NCBI GenBank assembly: GCA_052389755.1
Contig: JBQTHP010000063.1
Span: forward strand, 1-49,912
Direction: 5' to 3'
Source of the DNA: JBQTHP01 sp052389755
Lineage (GTDB): Bacteria > Pseudomonadota > Gammaproteobacteria > Steroidobacterales > Steroidobacteraceae
DNA: 49,912 bases
Shown: one piece after another, positions 1 through 7,794 of the stretch
How positions within the stretch are numbered: position 1 is the first letter of the stretch
How the letters are laid out: each line of letters opens with the position of its first letter
The notes under the pieces: generated by a model
Database searches by the model: none
What the model was told of the DNA's origin: nothing
The model's input: only the letters and a program-made list of their open reading frames with translations
Made by a program: the position numbers and the translations under genes

Positions 1-1191
1 ATAGCGCTCCCCGGCTGCGAAGCCCCCCGGCTCATCGTGCGCGTAGCGATAGCCGTGGCCGTATCCGAGATCCTTCATGAGCGGCGTCGGTGCGTTCCGG
101 AAGCGCAGCGGCACGTCGAGAGTGCCGAAGCGCTCGACATCCTCCTGCGCCTCCCCCATCGCGACGTACACGGCGTTGCTCTTGGGCGCGCACGCCAGAT
201 AGACGACTGCTTCGGCGATCGCGAGCTCACCCTCGGGGCTGCCAAGCCGATCGTAGGTTTCCCATGCATCGAGCGTGATCGCGAGCGCACGAGGGTCCGC
301 GAGACCGATGTCCTCCACTGCCATGCGCACGATGCGACGCGCGACGTAGAGCGGGTCGCAGCCGCCGTCGAGCATGCGAGCCAACCAGTAGAGCCCTCCG
401 TCGGGATCCGTTCCGCGAACCGACTTATGCAGTGCGGAGATCTGGTCGTAGAACTGCTCGCCGCCCTTGTCGAAGCGCCGGCGACCGCCGCTCGCGACTT
501 CCTGCGCGATCGCCACGGTGATCGTACGGGCCGCATCGTCGACGAGGCTCGCCGCAAGCTCGAGCATGTTCAGTGCGCGACGCGCGTCGCCGTCGCCGGC
601 GCGCGCAATGAGCTCGAGCGCGGCCGCTTCGCTCGACAGACGCTCGGACCCGAGACCGCGCTCCTCGTCCGCAAGAGCGCGCTGCTGCAGCTTGACGAGA
701 TCTTCCACGGACAACGCACGCAGCACGTACACGCGCGCGCGGGAGAGCAATGGGCTCACGATCTCGAACGATGGATTTTCGGTGGTCGCACCGATGAACG
801 TGAGCGTGCCGTCCTCGAGGAACGGCAGGAAAGTGTCCTGCTGCGCTTTGTTGAAGCGGTGCACCTCGTCGAGAAACAGGACGGTAGGCCGTGCGTACGC
901 GGCGCGCGCCGCCTTCGCGTGCTCGACTGCGGTGCGAATGTCCTTGACGCCCGCCATGACGGCGGAGAGCGCGATGAATTCCGCGTCGGCCCGCGATGCG
1001 ATGAGCCGCGCGAGCGTCGTCTTTCCGGTGCCCGGCGGGCCCCAGAGAATCAGCGAGTGGAGCTGGCCGCCTTCTATGGCCTGCCGAAGCGGTTTGCCGG
1101 GAGCGAGGATGTGCTGCTGTCCGACGATCTCATCGGGGGATCGAGGGCGCATCCGATCGGCGAGCGGCCGCGCCGTCGCGCGGGTGTTCAC
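1..1191 (-). CDS. rarA: Replication-associated recombination protein RarA (MgsA), 3' end cut off
   Basis: This is a clamp-loader-like AAA+ ATPase that acts at stalled replication forks. The Walker A motif GPPGTGKTT lies at about residues 51-59, the Walker B stretch LFLDEVHRF at about 105-113, and a sensor-1 segment GATTENPSFE follows. The C-terminal part reads through a typical RarA helical and tetramerisation region (for example the GSPEGELAIAEAVVYLA segment). The start is the GTG at 1191-1189, which overlaps the TGA of the VanZ-like gene, so the two are probably translationally coupled. The window holds 397 codons with no stop; the family is usually about 430-450 residues, so only the last few dozen residues are missing. 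The ftsK-lolA-rarA order matches E. coli and supports the call. Confidence 0.95.
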   Translation of the reverse strand, partial: MNTRATARPLADRMRPRSPDEIVGQQHILAPGKPLRQAIEGGQLHSLILWGPPGTGKTTLARLIASRADAEFIALSAVMAGVKDIRTAVEHAKAARAAYARPTVLFLDEVHRFNKAQQDTFLPFLEDGTLTFIGATTENPSFEIVSPLLSRARVYVLRALSVEDLVKLQQRALADEERGLGSERLSSEAAALELIARAGDGDARRALNMLELAASLVDDAARTITVAIAQEVASGGRRRFDKGGEQFYDQISALHKSVRGTDPDGGLYWLARMLDGGCDPLYVARRIVRMAVEDIGLADPRALAITLDAWETYDRLGSPEGELAIAEAVVYLACAPKSNAVYVAMGEAQEDVERFGTLDVPLRFRNAPTPLMKDLGYGHGYRYAHDEPGGFAAGERY

Positions 1192-1577
1192 GAGAGTCCG
1201 AGCCGGCGTTCGACCTGCACCATCCACATGCCAAGCCCTGCGTACGCGAGCGCGAGCGCGGTCGCGATTCCGAGCGAGTTTGCGACGACGTCGCGCCAGT
1301 CGGCGGTCCGCCCCAGGCCCATCGCGTACTGTGCCAGCTCGACGAGAACGCCGAACGCGAGCAACAGAGCCGCGAGAACGGGATACCGCCGTCGCTGCAG
1401 AATCCCCGCGAACCAGAAGCTCAGTACTCCGTAGCCGGCGAAGTGCGCGAGCTTGTCGTTGCCCAACGGGGGCATCGATACGGTGGGCGCCAGGCTCTCG
1501 AAGACTACGACGAGAGCGAGAACGATCCCGGCAACCCACCAGAACGGTGCCAATCGCAACTTGTTCGCGCCATTCAT
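1188..1577 (-). CDS. VanZ-like family membrane protein
   Basis: A 129-residue membrane protein with about four hydrophobic segments: residues 10-30, a short one near 45-60, one at 66-85, and one near 103-120. The polar signature NDKLAHFAGYGVLSF after the first helix, and ELAQYAMGLGRTADWRDVVANSLG before the last, are characteristic of the VanZ-like/YfdX-type membrane family, whose biochemical role is not established outside teicoplanin resistance. Inserted between lolA (4 bp overlap upstream) and rarA (start overlapping its stop), it belongs to the same transcription unit. A resistance function should not be inferred from the name. Confidence 0.8.
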   Translation of the reverse strand: MNGANKLRLAPFWWVAGIVLALVVVFESLAPTVSMPPLGNDKLAHFAGYGVLSFWFAGILQRRRYPVLAALLLAFGVLVELAQYAMGLGRTADWRDVVANSLGIATALALAYAGLGMWMVQVERRLGLS

Positions 1578-2224
1578 GCGCGAGGCGTTCCGATGACGTC
1601 AGCGGTGCGGGGCGGCGTGAAGCTCACTTCGGACGGGGAGACCTGCCCGTTGCGCCGCGCACGCTCGAACACAACGGTAGCGGTCTGGCCGAGTTTGTCC
1701 TTGAGGACCATGCGCCGCATGTCGCCGCGCGCGAAGCCGATCTCCGCTTCGCGAAAATCGGCGTCCGATCGTCGCGGCACGACGCGCACCCAGTCGAGCC
1801 CGTCGCGCCGCCCCGTTGATTCGACCTTGAATGCATCCCGCACATCGGCGGTTCCCGAGAGCAGCATCGCCGGCGTGGCGGTGAGGGCTGCGTCCATCGG
1901 ACGCACGGTTACCTGCTCGAGATCGCGATCGAAGAACCAGAGATTGCGACCATCGGCCACCAGCAACTGCCCTTCGCCGTCGGCTCCGGTCGGCTGAATC
2001 TCCCATCGGAACTTCCCGGGCCGCGACACGACGAGCGTGCCGCTCGCGCGATCGAGCGTGCGGCCGCGCGCATCGACCAGCGTCTGCGTGAACGAAGCCC
2101 GCAGCGTTCTGAGGTCCTTCAGAAAGCGATCGAGCGGCGTCGCAGCCGAGGTCGCAGCGAGTATCGGCGGCGGGCAGACGACCAGCGCCGCGACGAGCGC
2201 TGCGGCGAGGCGCCGGACGATCAC
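1574..2224 (-). CDS. lolA: Outer-membrane lipoprotein carrier LolA
   Basis: A periplasmic chaperone that takes lipoproteins from LolCDE and hands them to LolB at the outer membrane. The 216-residue protein starts with a signal peptide (two Arg, a hydrophobic stretch, and a likely cut near residue 23 after ILA). The mature part has the LolA pattern: LRASFTQTL, the GKFRWEI strand, then NLWFFDRDLEQVTV. The start is a GTG one base after the ftsK stop, and the end overlaps the VanZ-like gene by four bases. The partner transporter genes lolC, lolE and lolD lie about 40 kb away in this window. Confidence 0.94.
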   Translation of the reverse strand: MIVRRLAAALVAALVVCPPPILAATSAATPLDRFLKDLRTLRASFTQTLVDARGRTLDRASGTLVVSRPGKFRWEIQPTGADGEGQLLVADGRNLWFFDRDLEQVTVRPMDAALTATPAMLLSGTADVRDAFKVESTGRRDGLDWVRVVPRRSDADFREAEIGFARGDMRRMVLKDKLGQTATVVFERARRNGQVSPSEVSFTPPRTADVIGTPRA

Positions 2225-2225
2225 G

Positions 2226-4550
2226 TCAATCCTCCGGCGGCGCGGCCGCGAACACTTCGCGTGCGCCGTTCGCCTGCAGCGGCCCGACGATTCCCACCGC
2301 TTCCATCTGCTCGAGCAGACGCGCCGCGCGGTTGTAGCCGATCTTGAGGCGTCGCTGCACGTACGAGATCGACGGCTTCCTTTCGTGCGTGACGATTCTC
2401 ACGGCTTCGTCGTAGAGCGGATCCTGCTCGATATCTCCGGCGTCCCCGCCCTCCTCGCCTTCTTCCGACGACAGCCCGGGGATCGGCGTCTTCGGGCCCG
2501 ACAGCACTTCCTCGACGAAGATCGGCCGAGCCGACGCCCTCAGCGCCTCGACGACGCGGTGGACCTCGGCATCCGAGACGAACGCACCGTGCACGCGCGT
2601 CGGCACTGACGTACCCGCCGGCAGGTACAGCATGTCGCCATGGCCGAGCAGCGCTTCCGCCCCGCCCTGGTCCAGGATGGTGCGCGAGTCGACCTTGGCC
2701 GAAACCTGAAATGCGATCCGGCACGGAATGTTCGCCTTGATGAGCCCGGTGATCACGTCCACCGAAGGCCTTTGAGTGGCGAGCACGAGATGAATTCCCG
2801 AGGCGCGCGCTTTCTGTGCGAGCCGCGTGATCAGCTCCTCGACCTTCTTGCCGACCATGAGCATGAGATCGGCGAGCTCGTCGATCACGACGACGACGTA
2901 CGGCAGCGGCGCGAGGTCCTCGATCTGGCGCTGATCGATCGACGGATCGTTCGCGGCGCGCGCGAGCATCACCGGATCCCTGATGGGCCGGCCCTCGTCG
3001 ATCGCATCCCTCACGCGGCGGTTGAACCCGGGGATGTTGCGCACGCTCAGCGCCGCCATGAGCTGGTAGCGCCGCTCCATCTCCACGACACACCAGCGCA
3101 GCGCGTTCGCGGCCTGCTTCATGTCGGTGACGACGGGCGCGAGCAGATGCGGGATGCCCTCGTACACCGAAAGCTCGAGCATCTTCGGGTCGATCATGAT
3201 GAGCCGGACGTGCTCGGCCGTGCTCTTGTAAAGGAGCGAGAGGACCATCGCGTTGATGGCGACGGACTTGCCCGAGCCGGTGGTGCCGGCGATCAGCAGG
3301 TGGGGCATGCGCGACAGATCCGCGACGACCGGCTGCCCGCTGATGTCCTTTCCGAGGCCAAGCGTAAGCGGGGAAGCCATCTCGTCGTATGCACGCGAGC
3401 GCACGATCTCCCCCAGCCTCACGATCTCGCGCTTCTCGTTCGGGATCTCGAGACCCATTACGGACTTGCCGGGAATCACCTCAACGACGCGCACGCTGGT
3501 GGCGGACAGCGCACGCGCGAGATCCTTGGCCAGCCCGGAGATCTGACTGACCTTCACGCCGGGAGCCGGGCGCAGCTCGAACCGCGTGACGACCGGACCC
3601 GGCTGCACCGCGACGACCTCCGCCTCGACGTCGAAATCCTTGAGCTTCAGCTCGACGAGCCGCGACATGGCCTCGAGCGCCTCGGCGGAGTACGAGGCCT
3701 CGCGCGACGGCGGGTCATCCAGCAGCTTCAGAGGCGGCAATTGGTTCGCCTTCGGCGCCTCGAAGAGCGGGACCTGGCGCTCCTTCTCGATCCGCTCGCT
3801 CTTTTCGAACGCCGGCGCGGGCGTCTCGATGCGGGGCCTCGTCTTCCCGACCGCCTTCTTCACTTCGAGCTCCGCGGCCGCGAGGCGCTGCTGTCTGCGC
3901 TCGCGACCCTCGGCCACATCGCGTGCGCTCGATGCGCGCGTGCGCGCCCAGTCGATCACGCGCCATGTCCACGCACCGAGGCGATCCATGACCTCGAGCC
4001 AGGAGACACCGAAGGAAAGCGACAGGCCGGCCATCCACGCGGCGATCAGAAGCAGAGTCGCGCCGAGGAACTCGAGCCCCGAGGCGAGCCCCTGTCCGAC
4101 GAGGCTTCCCACGACACCGCCCGCGCCCTGGTGCAACGAGCCGGCTTCCCAGTGGAGCGCCGCAAGGCCGCAGCTTGCGATGAGCAGCAGCACGAAGCCG
4201 CCCGCGCGGATCGCGGTGTTCGCCCGCGATGGCGAATCCTCGCGGCCACGCCGGCGGAACAGCGTCCAGCACGCGACCGCGAGCATGCACGGGAAGAGAA
4301 ATGCCGGCTGTCCGAACAGGAAGAACGCCACGTCGGCGATCCACGCGCCGACCGGACCGATGCGATTGCGCACCGCCGTGGACTCGCTCGCGAGCGAGAA
4401 TCCCGGATCCTCGGGACTATAGGTGGCGAGCGCCGTCAGCAGCACGAGCGCGGCGACGGCGAGCGCAATGATCGCGCTCTCGCGCAAGCCGCGAGCGACG
4501 GCATTCGAGAGGCGCAATGGCGTCCGCGTCTGAGCAGTGGTGTCGGCCAA
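2226..4550 (-). CDS. ftsK: DNA translocase FtsK
   Basis: The septum-located motor that clears and aligns chromosome termini and activates XerCD at dif. The 774 residues contain four N-terminal membrane helices (first at about residues 25-44), a short linker rich in Glu, Lys and Arg, the alpha/beta domain, then a RecA-like motor with Walker A GTTGSGKS near residue 420 and Walker B VVVVIDELADLM near 553. A winged-helix gamma domain (KPSISYVQRRLKIGYNRAA) close to the C-terminus reads KOPS sites. The linker is much shorter than in E. coli FtsK (1329 aa) but normal for many bacteria. The start is TTG, because an in-frame TAG lies two codons upstream. The gene is divergent from trxB across only 39 bp, where the minus strand carries a TATACT box. 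Confidence 0.96.
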   Translation of the reverse strand: MADTTAQTRTPLRLSNAVARGLRESAIIALAVAALVLLTALATYSPEDPGFSLASESTAVRNRIGPVGAWIADVAFFLFGQPAFLFPCMLAVACWTLFRRRGREDSPSRANTAIRAGGFVLLLIASCGLAALHWEAGSLHQGAGGVVGSLVGQGLASGLEFLGATLLLIAAWMAGLSLSFGVSWLEVMDRLGAWTWRVIDWARTRASSARDVAEGRERRQQRLAAAELEVKKAVGKTRPRIETPAPAFEKSERIEKERQVPLFEAPKANQLPPLKLLDDPPSREASYSAEALEAMSRLVELKLKDFDVEAEVVAVQPGPVVTRFELRPAPGVKVSQISGLAKDLARALSATSVRVVEVIPGKSVMGLEIPNEKREIVRLGEIVRSRAYDEMASPLTLGLGKDISGQPVVADLSRMPHLLIAGTTGSGKSVAINAMVLSLLYKSTAEHVRLIMIDPKMLELSVYEGIPHLLAPVVTDMKQAANALRWCVVEMERRYQLMAALSVRNIPGFNRRVRDAIDEGRPIRDPVMLARAANDPSIDQRQIEDLAPLPYVVVVIDELADLMLMVGKKVEELITRLAQKARASGIHLVLATQRPSVDVITGLIKANIPCRIAFQVSAKVDSRTILDQGGAEALLGHGDMLYLPAGTSVPTRVHGAFVSDAEVHRVVEALRASARPIFVEEVLSGPKTPIPGLSSEEGEEGGDAGDIEQDPLYDEAVRIVTHERKPSISYVQRRLKIGYNRAARLLEQMEAVGIVGPLQANGAREVFAAAPPED

Positions 4551-4589
4551 ATGCTAAAGTCTCGCTTGCAAAAATCGCCCGAAGTATAC

Positions 4590-5552
4590 ATGCCGCCTCG
4601 TCACAGCCGACTCATCATCCTCGGCTCCGGACCCGCCGGTTACAGCGCCGCCGTGTACGCGGCGCGCGCGAATCGCGCCCCGCTCCTCGTTACCGGCATC
4701 GAACAGGGCGGCCAGCTCATGACGACGACGGACGTGGACAACTGGCCGGGGGATCCCGAGGGTCTTCAGGGTCCGGCGCTCATGGAGCGCATGCTTCGGC
4801 ACGCGGCGCGTTTCGGCACGGTGCTCGTCAACGATCACATCCAGAGCGTGAACCTCAGGGCCCGACCCTTCGAGCTCGAGGGGGATGCCGGCGCCTACAC
4901 CGCGGATGCGCTCATCATCGCGACCGGCGCCGCCGCGAAATATCTCGGCATCGCGTCCGAAGAGAAATACCGCGGCAAAGGCGTGTCCGCCTGCGCGACC
5001 TGCGACGGATTCTTCTTCAAGGCGCAGCGCGTCGCCGTGATCGGCGGCGGCAACACGGCCGTCGAAGAGGCGCTGTATCTGTCCAATATCGCCTCGCACG
5101 TCACGCTCGTGCACCGACGCGACAAGCTGCGCGCGGAGAAGATCCTGCAGGATCGACTGTTCGCGCGTGCGGGAGAGGGAAAGATCGCGCTCGTCTGGAA
5201 TCACACCGTCGACGAAGTGCTCGGCGACGCGAGCGGGGTCAAGGGCGTGCGCATCCGTTCGACCGAAACTTCCGGGAAGCGCGAGCTCGATGTCACCGGC
5301 CTCTTCGTCGCGATCGGCCACACCCCGAACACCGGCATCTTCGAAGGCCAGCTCGCGATGCGCGAGGGGTACATCAAGGTGCGCAGCGGCGCCGAAGGCG
5401 ATGCCACGGCCACGAGCGTCCCCGGTGTCTTCGCCGCCGGCGACGTAGCGGATCCCGTCTACCGGCAGGCGATCACGTCAGCGGGATCGGGCTGCATGGC
5501 CGCGCTCGACGCGGACAAATACCTGGAGCGCACCGACGTCAGCGCGCGCTGA
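4590..5552 (+). CDS. trxB: Thioredoxin reductase (NADPH)
   Basis: A flavoenzyme that uses NADPH to reduce thioredoxin. The 320-residue length is typical. It shows the FAD-binding GSGPAGYSAA near the N-terminus, the redox-active CATCDG with cysteines at 135 and 138, the NADPH-binding GGGNTAVEEAL just after, an HRRDKLRAEKIL segment for the NADP phosphate, and the C-terminal FAD motif GVFAAGDVADPVYRQ. The ATG at 4590 fits the family start (PRHSRLIILGSGPAGY). The reading frame stays open a long way upstream through ftsK, but that part is antisense chance in GC-rich DNA. Divergence from ftsK matches the E. coli trxB/ftsK neighbourhood, here without lrp between. Confidence 0.97.
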   Translation: MPPRHSRLIILGSGPAGYSAAVYAARANRAPLLVTGIEQGGQLMTTTDVDNWPGDPEGLQGPALMERMLRHAARFGTVLVNDHIQSVNLRARPFELEGDAGAYTADALIIATGAAAKYLGIASEEKYRGKGVSACATCDGFFFKAQRVAVIGGGNTAVEEALYLSNIASHVTLVHRRDKLRAEKILQDRLFARAGEGKIALVWNHTVDEVLGDASGVKGVRIRSTETSGKRELDVTGLFVAIGHTPNTGIFEGQLAMREGYIKVRSGAEGDATATSVPGVFAAGDVADPVYRQAITSAGSGCMAALDADKYLERTDVSAR

Positions 5553-5565
5553 TCCGTTGCCGGCG

Positions 5566-6696
5566 ATGGAGGGCCGGGTTCATCGCAGCATCGACGAGCT
5601 CGATGCGCGGCAGTGGAACCGGCTGGGCGGCACCGACGTGCCGTTCCTGCGCCACGAGTTCCTCGCCGCTCTCGAGCACGCGGACTGCGTCGGCGCTGGC
5701 ACCGGTTGGGAGCCGTATTACATCGCGCTCACGGATCGCAAGGGGCTTGCCGCGGCGGTGCCCGCGTTTCTCAAGCGACATTCCTACGGCGAGTTCGTGT
5801 TCGATTTCAGCTGGGCGCAGGCCTACGCACGCTTGGGCAGAAACTACTACCCGAAGCTCGCCATCGCGGTTCCGTTCACGCCCGCTACCGGCCCCCGCCT
5901 TCTGATCCGCCCGGACCTCGATCGCGCGGCGACCGCTCGCCGACTCATCGAAGCGGTGCGCGAGCAGGCAGCGGCCGAGGACCTGTCATCGGCGCACGCG
6001 CTGTTCCTGGACGCTGCGGATCACGCAGCGTTCGCCGCCGCCGGCTGGCTGTCGCGTCGCGACTGTCAGTTCTACTGGAGCAACCGCGGCTATCGGAGCT
6101 TCGAGGATTTCCTCGCGACTTTCACCGCAGAGAAGCGCAAGAAGGCACGCCGCGACCGCCGGCGGGTCGAGGAGGCCGGAATCCGCTTCGAGACACGATT
6201 CGGCAGCGAGATCGAGCCGGCGCTGCTCGACACCGTCTACGGCTTTCACCGCGACACGTTCCTGCGGCACGGCCACGAGCCGTATCTCACGCGCGAGTTC
6301 TTCGCCGAGATCGCCCGCACGCTCGGCGACGCGCTCATGATCAAGCTCGCGCGGCACGGCAAGGCGGCGGTCGCCGCCGCGGTATTCTTCTGGTGCCCTC
6401 AGGTGCTCTACGGACGCTACTGGGGCGCAGCAGCGGATCATCACAGCCTGCATTTCGAGGCGTGCTACCACCAGGGGATCGAGTTCTGCATCGAGCGGGG
6501 CATCGCCCGGTTCGAACCCGGCACCCAGGGCGAGCACAAGGTGAGCCGGGGCTTCGAGCCGACCATGAGCTGGTCCGCGCACGCGGTGCTCGATGCGCGG
6601 TTCCGCGCCGCGATCCGGGACTATCTCGTGCGAGAAGGCGCCGCGATCGACGCGTACGCGGACGAAGTGCGCCGCCACGTCCCCTACCGCACGTGA
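5566..6696 (+). CDS. DUF482 / FemAB-like GNAT-superfamily acyltransferase
   Basis: About 376 residues matching the DUF482 family (often named peptidogalycan biosynthesis protein or GNAT N-acetyltransferase); the substrate is unknown. Recognisable family features are DVPFLRHEFLAALE near the start, the EPYYIALTDRKGLAAAVPAFLK strand pair, FVFDFSWAQAYARLGRNYYPKL, a basic stretch AEKRKKARRDRRRVEEAGI before the second GNAT-like half, and the C-terminal GIARFEPGTQGEHKVSRGF. A TTG at 5557 is in frame 9 bp upstream and could also start the protein. It follows trxB by 13 bp, and its TGA overlaps the GTG of aat, so the three genes are probably co-transcribed. This gene next to aat is common in proteobacteria. 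Confidence 0.82.
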   Translation: MEGRVHRSIDELDARQWNRLGGTDVPFLRHEFLAALEHADCVGAGTGWEPYYIALTDRKGLAAAVPAFLKRHSYGEFVFDFSWAQAYARLGRNYYPKLAIAVPFTPATGPRLLIRPDLDRAATARRLIEAVREQAAAEDLSSAHALFLDAADHAAFAAAGWLSRRDCQFYWSNRGYRSFEDFLATFTAEKRKKARRDRRRVEEAGIRFETRFGSEIEPALLDTVYGFHRDTFLRHGHEPYLTREFFAEIARTLGDALMIKLARHGKAAVAAAVFFWCPQVLYGRYWGAAADHHSLHFEACYHQGIEFCIERGIARFEPGTQGEHKVSRGFEPTMSWSAHAVLDARFRAAIRDYLVREGAAIDAYADEVRRHVPYRT

Positions 6697-7376
6697 AGAC
6701 GATCACGTGGCTCACACCCGATGGCGACCCCGAGTGGCTGCCGCCGATCGAGCAGGCGCTCGATGAACCGAACGGCCTGCTGGCCGCGGGCGGCGATCTC
6801 ACGCCGCGTCGCCTCATCGCCGCTTACCGCCGCGGAGTGTTTCCGTGGTTTGCCGCGGGTCAGCCGATTCTCTGGTGGGCGCCCGATCCGCGCGCCGTGC
6901 TCGTGCCGGCGGAGTTTCGCTGCTCGCGCAGTCTCGCGAAGACGATGCGCAACCGTGGATTCGAGCTCGTGGTGAATCGGGCATTCGAGGCCGTGATCGC
7001 CGCCTGCGCAGCACCGCGGGACGGCCATTTCGGCACGTGGATCACACCCGAGATGCAGTCCGCGTACACCGAGCTGCACCGCCAGGGATTCGCCCACAGC
7101 ATCGAGACGTGGCTCGACGGCACGCTCGTCGGCGGCCTCTACGGCCTGCGCCTCGGCGGCATCTTCTTCGGTGAATCGATGTTCAGCCACGAGCGCGATG
7201 CGTCAAAGGCCGCGCTCGCCCACCTCGTCTCGCTCTCCGTCCGCGGCGGAATCGCGCTCATCGACTGTCAGCTCGCCTCGCGGCACCTCGCGAGCCTGGG
7301 CAGCCGCGGCATCCCCCGCGCCCGCTTCCAGGCGCTGTTGCGCGAGCACGTTTCAACGGCGCCCTTGCCGCTGTAA
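6693..7376 (+). CDS. aat: Leucyl/phenylalanyl-tRNA-protein transferase
   Basis: Adds Leu or Phe from charged tRNA to proteins with N-terminal Arg or Lys, making N-degrons for ClpS-ClpAP. The protein is 227 residues and carries the family landmarks: PNGLLAAGGDLTPRRLIAAY, GVFPWF, ILWWAPDPRAVL, the conserved HFGTWITPEMQSAYTELH, ETWLDGTLVGGLYGLRLGG, FFGESMFS, and the IDCQLASRHLASLGSRGIPR segment. The GTG start at 6693 overlaps the previous stop. Downstream are infA and then convergent clpA and clpS, so the whole N-end rule pathway sits in 4 kb, as in E. coli. Confidence 0.97.
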   Translation: MKTITWLTPDGDPEWLPPIEQALDEPNGLLAAGGDLTPRRLIAAYRRGVFPWFAAGQPILWWAPDPRAVLVPAEFRCSRSLAKTMRNRGFELVVNRAFEAVIAACAAPRDGHFGTWITPEMQSAYTELHRQGFAHSIETWLDGTLVGGLYGLRLGGIFFGESMFSHERDASKAALAHLVSLSVRGGIALIDCQLASRHLASLGSRGIPRARFQALLREHVSTAPLPL

Positions 7377-7437
7377 CCGCTGCTCGTGCAGAATTCCGCG
7401 CCCCGTGCGCTGGCCAAGCGCACTCAGGAAGGATTGT

Positions 7438-7656
7438 GTGGCGAAAGAAGACGCGATTCAGATGGAAGGCGAGGTCGTCGAGACCCTGCCGAATACGACC
7501 TTCCGCGTGAAGCTGAAGAACGGGCACGTCGTCACCGCGCATATCTCGGGGAAGATGCGCAAGAACTACATCCGGATCCTGACGGGCGACCAGGTCACGG
7601 TCGAGATGACGCCGTACGACCTCACCAAGGGGCGCATCGTCTACCGAGGCCGCTGA
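7438..7656 (+). CDS. infA: Translation initiation factor IF-1
   Basis: A 72-residue OB-fold protein that binds the ribosomal A site during initiation. The sequence is nearly canonical: AKEDAIQMEGEVVETLPNTT, FRVKLKNGHVVTAHISGKMR, KNYIRILTGDQVTVEMTPYD, LTKGRIVYRGR. The GTG start is set by a strong Shine-Dalgarno AGGAAGGA ending 5 bp upstream. It lies 61 bp after aat. The 138 bp between this gene and the convergent clpA hold a small GACGC/GCGTC hairpin without a T-run and nothing else I recognise. Confidence 0.98.
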   Translation: MAKEDAIQMEGEVVETLPNTTFRVKLKNGHVVTAHISGKMRKNYIRILTGDQVTVEMTPYDLTKGRIVYRGR

Positions 7657-7794
7657 TAAGACCGGCTGCGCCCTGAAGACGCTTGCAGAGGCGTCAGGCG
7701 ACGGTCGAAGGTACCTGCCGCGCATGAGTCGAGCGTTCGCTGACGCGATACCCTCGCCGCTCTTCTCTCTTCGTTCCTTCATCTTCTTGACCCG

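Noticed and set aside
37..1434. Long plus-strand open frame of 465 codons at the left edge
   Set aside because: It is antisense to rarA, has low-information Arg/Ala-rich sequence, and the minus strand shows clear RarA motifs.
1188..1577. Glycopeptide resistance gene
   Set aside because: Only the general VanZ-like fold is seen, in a Gram-negative housekeeping operon with no other van genes.
2640..4589. A large fusion of trxB to an upstream domain in the same open frame
   Set aside because: The upstream 650 codons are antisense to ftsK with Arg/Asp/His-rich composition; thioredoxin reductase begins normally at 4590.
5613..6692. A fused protein upstream of aat in the aat frame
   Set aside because: This part is out of frame with the DUF482 gene and is Arg/Pro-rich; aat starts at the GTG at 6693 with the family N-terminus.
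7678..7697. Terminator after infA
   Set aside because: The small GACGC/GCGTC hairpin has no T-run on either strand.
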